Assembly (NCBI GenBank): GCA_903908025.1
Contig: CAIVQM010000113.1
Coordinates: forward strand, 1-12,863
Reading direction: 5' to 3'
DNA: 12,863 bases
DNA from: an uncultured bacterium
GTDB lineage: Bacteria > Actinomycetota > Actinomycetes > S36-B12
In this document: in pieces, positions 7,542-12,863 of the stretch
Position numbering within the stretch: position 1 is the stretch's first letter
Layout: each line of letters begins with the position of its first letter
The notes under the pieces: model-generated
The model's database searches: none
Seen by the model: the letters and a program-made list of their open reading frames with translations, nothing else
Told to the model about the DNA's origin: nothing
Program-made: the position numbers and the translations under genes

Positions 7542-9022
7542 CGATCACCGCCCACTCCGCCCTGGTCTGGGGCGCACTCATACCCGGCATCACCACTCAC
7601 CCGCTCGCACCGTGGGTTGCTCGCGCCCTGGCCCGGGGTGTCCACACCGTGTGCTTGTTTGAGGGCGCGAGTGGGAGCCCGGAACGAACACGGGCAACGG
7701 TTCGGGACCTGCGCGCAATGTCTCCCGGGCTGCTCATTGCTGTCGATGAAGAGGGGGGCGAGGTCACGCGGCTGCAGTCGGCCACCGGCTCGTCCTTCCT
7801 GTCGCCGGCGGCTCTGGGCGTGATCGCAGATCCTGAGGTAACGCGCGCGACCGGGCGACTCATCGGCGACATGCTTCGCGCCACGGGCGTCGACTGGACC
7901 TTCGCGCCGATGGCCGATGTCTACGGCGGCCCAGCCAATCCAGCGATCGGCGTGCGCTCCTTCTCCAGCGATGCGCACAGGACAGCAAGCCATGTTGGCG
8001 CGTTCATCACCGGAGTCCAGTCGACCGGCGTCATAGCCACGGCCAAGCACTTCCCCGGCCACGGTGCCACGCGTGTCGATAGTCACGAGTCAATGCCCAC
8101 CGTGCACGCGAGCATCGATCTGCTGCACCGGCGTGAGCTCTACCCGTTCAGATCAGCCATCAGCGCCAACGTGGGTGCTTTCATGACGGGTCACCTACTG
8201 GTCACAGCGCTCGATGCCGATGCTCCCGCGAGCCTCTCGTCAGCGATCACGACCGACCTCCTGCGCGGCGAACTCGGGTTCACCGGTGTGGTCGTGACCG
8301 ATGCCATCGACATGGGTGCGATGTCGGGTCAGCACGGTGATGGACTCTCGCATGCTGTCGTGTCCAGTCTGCTCGCCGGAGCCGACATCGTCTGCCTTGG
8401 TTCGGCCGACCAAGAGCGAGCCGTCGAGTCCGCTGCGGAGGCCATCTTCCAAGCCATCGCGGACGGGAGCCTCGAGCCCTCAGTTCTCGTCGCTGCAGCG
8501 GAACGCCGCACCCAGTTGACCCCCCGGAGGCGGGAGTCGAACGAACGCGTCAACGTGGAGGCCGACGAGCTCCTCGTTGCTGATGCCGCCGAAGGCTCCC
8601 TCCTCACGCAGGGGCAAGTGGAGCTGACCGGATCGAGGGTGGATGTGCTCAGTCTCAGCACGTCACCTGGCTACGTCAGCGGCTCACCGTCGTGGTCCCT
8701 GGCCAGCCACCTCTCATCTTTCGGCCTCGATGTTCGGTTCGTCGATGCAGCACCACCCCAATCCGATCGAGAGCTCGTGATCGAGATACGCGACGATTGG
8801 AGGAGTGTCGAACTGCTTCGCTTGCTCACCGAGGCGGTTCGAGCGCGACCGGATGCGGTCATCGTCGATGTCGCAATTGGGACTACGGACCTGCCCCACT
8901 GCCGTGGCGTTGTCACGACCAACGGAATCGGGAACCTGTCCATTGCCCTCGCCGCCTGCCGGTTGACCGGGCGCGATCCACGACCGACTGTGTTGTCGAT
9001 CCTCAACGCCGCTCGCGCGTGA
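7502..9022 (+). CDS. Glycoside hydrolase family 3, beta-N-acetylhexosaminidase (NagZ-like)
   Basis: 506 residues from the GTG at 7502. GH3 enzymes of this type remove terminal N-acetylglucosamine, for example from peptidoglycan fragments. The TIM-barrel domain covers about residues 25-330 with IAVDEEGGEVTRL, the family signature KHFPGHGATRVDSH (Lys182-His183; Asp193-Ser194-His195, where the His is the usual general acid/base of NagZ-type enzymes) and VVTDAIDMGAM, in which Asp267 is the expected nucleophile. Residues about 350-506 form an extra C-terminal domain as in two-domain GH3 proteins. No signal peptide or lipobox is seen, so a cytoplasmic recycling role is likely. The start is uncertain: the best ribosome-binding site serves an ATG at 7494 in another frame. 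The gene sits between two peptide-export loci, with no evidence that it takes part in export. Confidence 0.9.
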   Translation: MLRASRVHGSRGLAITAHSALVWGALIPGITTHPLAPWVARALARGVHTVCLFEGASGSPERTRATVRDLRAMSPGLLIAVDEEGGEVTRLQSATGSSFLSPAALGVIADPEVTRATGRLIGDMLRATGVDWTFAPMADVYGGPANPAIGVRSFSSDAHRTASHVGAFITGVQSTGVIATAKHFPGHGATRVDSHESMPTVHASIDLLHRRELYPFRSAISANVGAFMTGHLLVTALDADAPASLSSAITTDLLRGELGFTGVVVTDAIDMGAMSGQHGDGLSHAVVSSLLAGADIVCLGSADQERAVESAAEAIFQAIADGSLEPSVLVAAAERRTQLTPRRRESNERVNVEADELLVADAAEGSLLTQGQVELTGSRVDVLSLSTSPGYVSGSPSWSLASHLSSFGLDVRFVDAAPPQSDRELVIEIRDDWRSVELLRLLTEAVRARPDAVIVDVAIGTTDLPHCRGVVTTNGIGNLSIALAACRLTGRDPRPTVLSILNAARA

Positions 9023-9097
9023 CGATCTGCGCACCGGTCTGACAGCGAACGGCTCCCAGCCGGCGGTCGATCCCTGAGCGAGAGTGGGCTGTGCCTG

Positions 9098-9125
9098 CCG
9101 CCCGTTGGCGGTGAATGCTCGCCAA
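9098..9125. repeat. Two overlapping small inverted repeats before the Dabb gene
   Basis: CCGCC/GGCGG (9098-9102 and 9107-9111, 4-base loop) overlaps a second dyad TTGGCG/CGCCAA (9105-9110 and 9120-9125, 9-base spacer). The two are mutually exclusive as RNA hairpins. No T-run follows, so terminator function is doubtful. An operator or chance GC-rich symmetry is equally possible. Confidence 0.3.
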
Positions 9126-9148
9126 TGACCGACAGGAAGAATGCACCC

Positions 9149-9481
9149 ATGACCGCCGTTGACCCGACCGATACCGCCACAATCCGCCACGTGGTCCACA
9201 TCCGACTCGACACATCCCTGGATGACGACCTGCGTGCCGCCTTGGAATCCGACCTTCGCCGGCTCGCCGACGAGCATCCGCATGCCGTCCGCGCCACCCT
9301 GCATCGCGACCTCGGCCGGCGTCCGAATGCGCCGGTGTCCGCCACCTGGATGGTGTGCCTGGACTTCGTGACCATGGCCGACTTCGAGGCGTACCTCGCG
9401 AGCCCGGTGCATCGGGACTTCCTGCAGACCCATCAGCCGTCGATGGCGTACATCAGCGCGATCCAGGTGCCGATTGAGTGA
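9149..9481 (+). CDS. Dabb (stress-responsive A/B barrel) domain protein
   Basis: 110 residues, the size of a single ferredoxin-like dimeric alpha/beta barrel. The pattern is typical of the Dabb family: an opening strand IRHVVHIRL (12-20), a helix DDDLRAALESDLRRLADEHP, the strand ATWMVCLDFVTMADFEAYLASPVH (66-88), then a QPSMAYISAIQ ending. Members range from stress-induced proteins of unknown role to enzymes of polyketide cyclisation, so no reaction can be assigned. ATG at 9149 is preferred over an in-frame ATG at 9125 because AGGAAGA (9134-9140) lies 8 bases before it and the domain begins soon after. It follows GH3 after a 126-bp gap and converges on the acetyltransferase. Confidence 0.85.
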   Translation: MTAVDPTDTATIRHVVHIRLDTSLDDDLRAALESDLRRLADEHPHAVRATLHRDLGRRPNAPVSATWMVCLDFVTMADFEAYLASPVHRDFLQTHQPSMAYISAIQVPIE

Positions 9482-9514
9482 ACGGTCAGCACCTGGTGAG
9501 TCGCCGGCCAGGCC

Positions 9515-10426
9515 CTAGACGAGCGGGTAGCAGTAGAGGTCGAGCTGCTGGCGGGTGTGAAAGCCCACGGACTCGTACAGGCGGGTGGCACCCGTGGTGT
9601 TGCGTCCGTCGACCGTGAGCGCCAGTCCCTCGCGTCCTCGGACAACGGCATCCGCCGCAGCGCACTGCAGCAGCCAGCGAGCAATGCCACGCCCGCGTGC
9701 CGAGGGGACGACGCCGAGGGTCCGAACGTAGCTCTCGTCGAACTCGGCCTTGGAGTCATCAAGGATGCACAACCCGACCGGCTCCCCATCACACTCGGCG
9801 ATCCACCACCGCGACGGATCGCAGCCCTCGGTGGCGAGCAGTTGCGCAAGGTAGTCCTCGAAGTTCCGTTCGAATGTCTCGCCGAAGTGGTCGGCGAATG
9901 ACTCGTTGCGCAGCCGCAGCAGCAGCCGCTGGTCGGACTCGCCATCAACCACCCGCTTGGTGACGTGGTCGGGTGCCTGAGGCTCGATCCGTGGCCAGCC
10001 TTCGGGAACCAGGATCATGCGCCAGTACGTGCGCACGCGGGTGAAGCCTGCACTCACGATCGCATCGGCGTACTCGTGATCCGTCGTATACGTGGCGGCC
10101 GCGACCGCTCGTGCGTGGCCGAGGCCTCTTGCAAGTAGTCCGTCGAGGAGTTCACGCCGCTGGGGGCCCAACGCGTAGGCATCGATGAAGATCTCACGAC
10201 CATCAACCTCGTTCTCCACCCCGAGCAGGCCCACCGGTGCCTGCCCGTCGAACACGAGTGTCTGCGCCTCGCGCAGGGCGACGGGTCCCGTGAGCTGGGC
10301 GGTGATCGATTCCAACGTGACGTCCGACGTGCCGTCGTTGATCATTTCGCATTCGCGAGCCACCTGGTAGGCCGCCTGCAGATGGGACGCGTCGTCGACA
10401 TCGAGCGCCAATAGGCGGGTGCGCAT
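9515..10426 (-). CDS. Tandem-GNAT N-acetyltransferase, mycothiol synthase (MshD)-like architecture
   Basis: 303 residues with two GNAT folds. The N-terminal one (about 1-145) is degenerate. The C-terminal one (about 155-300) has the acetyl-CoA motif VRTLGVVPSARGRGIARWLL (234-253, loop RGRGIA 244-249) and the closing strand-helix NTTGATRLYESVGF. Length and layout resemble actinobacterial MshD, which acetylates the cysteine of the mycothiol precursor, but similarity by eye does not fix the substrate; other tandem GNAT proteins look alike. The frame extends upstream to 11146 antisense to the HlyD gene, but the family-like sequence starts at MRTRLL. A -10-like box 7 bases ahead of the ATG suggests a leaderless mRNA. 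An alternative ATG at 10435 adds three residues. Confidence 0.85.
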   Translation of the reverse strand: MRTRLLALDVDDASHLQAAYQVARECEMINDGTSDVTLESITAQLTGPVALREAQTLVFDGQAPVGLLGVENEVDGREIFIDAYALGPQRRELLDGLLARGLGHARAVAAATYTTDHEYADAIVSAGFTRVRTYWRMILVPEGWPRIEPQAPDHVTKRVVDGESDQRLLLRLRNESFADHFGETFERNFEDYLAQLLATEGCDPSRWWIAECDGEPVGLCILDDSKAEFDESYVRTLGVVPSARGRGIARWLLQCAAADAVVRGREGLALTVDGRNTTGATRLYESVGFHTRQQLDLYCYPLV

Positions 10427-10433
10427 ACCGCAC

Positions 10434-10439
10434 ATATTA
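10434..10439 (-). promoter_or_regulatory. -10 box for a leaderless acetyltransferase mRNA
   Basis: On the minus strand TAATAT is followed by 7 bases and then the ATG at 10426. This is the spacing of a leaderless actinobacterial promoter, where transcription starts at or next to the start codon. No clear Shine-Dalgarno precedes the ATG. The -35 region is not convincing. Confidence 0.45.
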
Positions 10440-10481
10440 GACAGCCACCGGGTTTGGCCACTCAGGCTCCGACGCAGGGCA

Positions 10482-10508
10482 GTGACCGGACGAACACCCG
10501 CGCATACT
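10482..10508 (+). promoter_or_regulatory. Putative promoter of the second export operon, leaderless
   Basis: GTGACC (10482-10487, 4 of 6 match to TTGACA) and CATACT (10503-10508) are spaced 15 bp, slightly short. The ATG at 10514 follows the -10-like box by 5 bases and has no purine-rich ribosome-binding site, so a leaderless transcript is plausible. Confidence 0.35.
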
Positions 10509-10513
10509 GCACA

Positions 10514-11338
10514 ATGTCCAGCGTGAACCGCGCGAGCACCGAAGAGATCCACGACCCTGCGGCCGCCGAGCCGGCCGACCTTGTGGCCGCCGCACTTCCG
10601 GTCACCGACCGCAGGACATGGCTGCTGCTCGCTGCGATCGCCCTCGTGATCGTGGCTGGGTTGGTCTGGACGGTGTTCGGACGGGCGCCGGAGACGATCA
10701 CGGGTCCCGGCATGATCGTGCCCACGGGCGGATTCATCGAAATCGGGACAGAGCTCGCCGGCACTGTGTCGGATGTCCTGGTAGATCCTGGGCAGTCCGT
10801 CCGCGCCGGCACCCCCGTAGCCACGTTGATCACCACGTCCGGAACCACGCTGAAGATCCTCGCCTCGGCCGATGGCGTGATCGCGACCATCGTTGCGAAG
10901 CAGGGTGGTATCACCGACCCCGGCAGTCCGATTCTGACGCTCGATCCTGATGCGGGTGGCAATGTCGCCGCTGCCTTCCTGCCCGCCGAACAGGGAGCAC
11001 GGGTGAGAACGGGGATGCCGGCGCTCGTCGCACTCGCATCCTTGCCCCAGTCCCAGTACGGCTACATCACCGGCACCGTCACGGCTGTCTCGCGACTGCC
11101 CGTCACCGCCGACCGGGTGATGCTTCTGGTCGGCGGCAACGAGCAACTGCCCTCCTACTTCATGTCCTCGGGACTGGTTGTCGAGGTGACCGTGACTCTT
11201 GACGAGGATCCGGCCACCCCAACGGGCTACGCATGGACGATTGGTGACGGGCCGGACACTCAGGTGACTACGGGGACCCTCGCAGATGTCGCAGTGGTCC
11301 TGTCAGACGCGAGCCCGTTCGCACGGATAGCCCGGTGA
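10514..11338 (+). CDS. NHLM-type secretion protein, HlyD/membrane-fusion family (export system 2)
   Basis: 274 residues. A hydrophilic N-terminus is followed by a membrane anchor (about 36-56, WLLLAAIALVIVAGLVWTVFG), a lipoyl/barrel-sandwich region (about 62-145: GPGMIVP, VLVDPGQSVRAGTPVATL, then a second half ending at DPGSPILTL) and a beta-domain. The C-terminal half has features I associate with TIGR03794 proteins: a YGYITGTVTAVSRLPVTAD segment (182-200), GNEQL (208-212), DEDPATPTGYAW (230-241) and TTGTLADVAV (252-261). It is the adaptor of the second exporter. The open frame extends back to a TTG at 10454, but ATG 10514 is chosen because a -10-like box sits just ahead and the extra residues look non-coding. 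Its stop overlaps the GTG of the next gene. Confidence 0.88.
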   Translation: MSSVNRASTEEIHDPAAAEPADLVAAALPVTDRRTWLLLAAIALVIVAGLVWTVFGRAPETITGPGMIVPTGGFIEIGTELAGTVSDVLVDPGQSVRAGTPVATLITTSGTTLKILASADGVIATIVAKQGGITDPGSPILTLDPDAGGNVAAAFLPAEQGARVRTGMPALVALASLPQSQYGYITGTVTAVSRLPVTADRVMLLVGGNEQLPSYFMSSGLVVEVTVTLDEDPATPTGYAWTIGDGPDTQVTTGTLADVAVVLSDASPFARIAR

Positions 11339-12863
11339 CCAGCCAGACCAGCCTCGGTTCGCTGGCCCGACTGGTACGCCTCAGCCCCGCCACCTACGGG
11401 TATGTCGGCATAGCGGCCACCCTTGAGACCGTGCCGGGCGTCGCCGTCCCACTGCTCATCGGTCTCTTCGTCGACGAGGTGCTGGTTGCGGCCAATAGTG
11501 CGTGGACGGTGCCGATCACCGTGGGGCTGATCGCCGCACTCATCGTTGTCGCAGGCCTCAGCTCGGTTCAGTACCGCGTGCTGGCTCGGTTGGCCGTGCG
11601 CCTCAGCGCCACCGAGTCCACTCGGTTCACGTGGCATGTGCTGCGCATTCCTGTTCCGGCCATTTCCGAATTCGGCACCGGAGACCTCACGGCTCGTTCG
11701 GGCTCGATTCAACGTCAGTCGTTCCTGTCCGGACTCCTGGTGCCGTTCGCGCTGGGCAACGTGATCTCCATCGTCGTCTACACCATCTTCATCCTCGCCC
11801 TCAATTTCGTTCTGGGCCTCGTCGGTCTCCTGGTGGTTGCGGGATCCGTCGTCGTCAGCACGCTGCTCCTTCGGCGCCGTCGCGTCCTGCAGACCCGCTC
11901 CGACGCGGCGCTGGTGGCACTGTCGTCCGTTACCACCCAGACCATCGGTTCCATCGAGGACGTCAAGGCGGCGGCCTGGGAACCCTGGATCTTTGACCGC
12001 TGGAGTCAGCATCGATCTGCGCAGGGTCGAGCGACATCGGCCCTGGCCACCGATGGCCAACGGCTCGGTCTGGTGAGTCCGCTCACGCAGGCGGTCGGTC
12101 TCGGACTTGTCCTTGCCGTGGGGTCGCTACTGGTCTTCGTCGGCGACTTGTCGATCGGGACACTCGCGGCATCTCAGGCGATGCTCCTTGCGATTCTCAT
12201 TCCTGCTGGGCAACTGGTGTGGATCGGCACTCTCATCGAGTCGGTCAACAGCATCCAGCGTCAAGCCGATGCGGTGTCGGACATTCCGCTTGATGTGGAG
12301 GTGACGGCACACCCGTCCGAGCACGGCGGCGGTGCGGTGTCCGGGCCGATGTCGCTCACGCTGCGCGATGTGACGTTCGGATACGAGCCCGACGAGATGC
12401 CCCTGCTGGACGCACTGACCCTTGACGTCCCGGCCGGCACCTGGCTTGCGGTTGTCGGCTCCAGCGGAAGTGGCAAATCGACCCTGTCGCGCTTGACGGT
12501 AGGCGAGTTGCAGCCCTGGTCGGGAGCCGTCCTCCTCAACGATGTCCGCCGCCTTGATCTGCCACGGTCACTGCGGACCGGGCGACTCGGTTATGTGCCG
12601 CAATACCCCGTGCTGATGCCGGGGACGATTGCCGAGAACGTCACGATGTTCGACGAGTCGATTGCGGTGGAACGCATCCATCGGGCGCTGATCGATGCCC
12701 AGGTCGCATATGCCGTCAATGCTCGACCGGGCGGGCTCGAGGAGCGCGTATCGGCGACCGGACATGGCTTCAGCGGGGGCGAACTCCAGCGCCTGGCCAT
12801 CGCGCGTGCGCTTGTCCGTGATCCTGACCTGCTGATCCTCGACGAGGCGACAAGCGCCCTCGA
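11335..12863 (+). CDS. NHLM-type ABC exporter without a C39 peptidase domain, truncated at the window edge
   Basis: Open frame from the GTG at 11335, which overlaps the HlyD stop (GTGA), to the end of the window: 509 codons, no stop. The protein begins almost at the membrane domain: LETVPGVAVPLLIGLFVDEVLV near residues 31-52 matches the start of the transmembrane region that follows the peptidase in NHLM PCATs. About 150 residues of C39 domain are therefore absent. Membrane helices lie within about 20-310. The ATPase domain has GSSGSGKST (Walker A, 375-383), signature FSGGE in place of LSGGQ (479-483) and LLILDEATSAL (Asp503, Glu504). The missing part should be only the last 60-80 residues. 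Without a peptidase it would have to export pre-cleaved or leaderless cargo or rely on another protease. A partner ABC gene may follow beyond the window. Confidence 0.9.
   Translation, partial: MTSQTSLGSLARLVRLSPATYGYVGIAATLETVPGVAVPLLIGLFVDEVLVAANSAWTVPITVGLIAALIVVAGLSSVQYRVLARLAVRLSATESTRFTWHVLRIPVPAISEFGTGDLTARSGSIQRQSFLSGLLVPFALGNVISIVVYTIFILALNFVLGLVGLLVVAGSVVVSTLLLRRRRVLQTRSDAALVALSSVTTQTIGSIEDVKAAAWEPWIFDRWSQHRSAQGRATSALATDGQRLGLVSPLTQAVGLGLVLAVGSLLVFVGDLSIGTLAASQAMLLAILIPAGQLVWIGTLIESVNSIQRQADAVSDIPLDVEVTAHPSEHGGGAVSGPMSLTLRDVTFGYEPDEMPLLDALTLDVPAGTWLAVVGSSGSGKSTLSRLTVGELQPWSGAVLLNDVRRLDLPRSLRTGRLGYVPQYPVLMPGTIAENVTMFDESIAVERIHRALIDAQVAYAVNARPGGLEERVSATGHGFSGGELQRLAIARALVRDPDLLILDEATSAL

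Noticed and set aside
7333..7662. Plus-strand frame from ATG 7333 within the inverted repeat
   Set aside because: The AAGGAG ahead of it is only 2 bases from the ATG, the frame runs out of phase into GH3, and the composition is non-coding-like.
10427..11146. Upstream extension of the acetyltransferase frame to 543 codons on the minus strand
   Set aside because: The extra 240 residues lie wholly antisense to the well-supported HlyD gene, are low-complexity Arg/Gly/Asp-rich and match no domain. The family-like sequence starts at 10426.
11260..12060. 266-codon minus-strand ORF
   Set aside because: It is opposite the HlyD/ABC genes of system 2, charged low-complexity composition, no start signal, no domain.
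1..12863. CRISPR arrays, tRNA or rRNA genes, insertion sequences
   Set aside because: No regularly spaced repeats, no tRNA-like cloverleaf or rRNA sequence, and no transposase-like ORF or terminal repeats were seen.

Overview
The window looks like chromosomal DNA of a high-GC actinobacterium. By eye it is above 60% G+C with mostly G/C third codon positions, coding is dense, several genes overlap as ATGA or GTGA, two divergent genes look leaderless, and there is a tandem-GNAT protein resembling mycothiol synthase. I cannot name a genus.

Layout, left to right: (1) the 3' part of a class-II asparagine synthetase (asnB type, +) enters at base 1 and stops at 1452. (2) Converging on it with a 10-bp gap is a three-gene minus-strand operon (7316 to 1463). 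It encodes a membrane-fusion/HlyD protein, an ABC exporter with an intact N-terminal C39 leader peptidase, and a second ABC exporter half with cupin-like N-terminal domains and a degenerate peptidase-like region. This gene set matches the NHLM-type RiPP/bacteriocin export system (families TIGR03794, TIGR03796, TIGR03797). (3) A 185-bp gap (7317-7501) carries a strong inverted repeat and a possible 31-codon ORF. (4) A housekeeping-like island follows: a GH3 beta-N-acetylhexosaminidase-type enzyme (+), a Dabb-domain protein (+), and a tandem GNAT acetyltransferase (-). (5) Divergent from the acetyltransferase, a second NHLM-type set begins: another HlyD protein (+), then an ABC exporter (+) that starts directly at its membrane domain, has no C39 peptidase, and runs off the right end.

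Together, two partly redundant NHLM-type exporters transcribed away from each other suggest a peptide (RiPP) secretion locus. Transporter 1 could cleave a double-glycine-type leader and export the core peptide. Transporter 2 cannot cleave on its own. Asparagine synthetase-like enzymes act as amide-forming or cyclising enzymes in some RiPP pathways, but this one looks like ordinary AsnB. No convincing NHLP/double-glycine precursor and no recognisable RiPP-modifying enzyme lies inside the window. If they exist they probably lie left of base 1 or right of base 12863.

No stretch over 300 bp lacks a gene.
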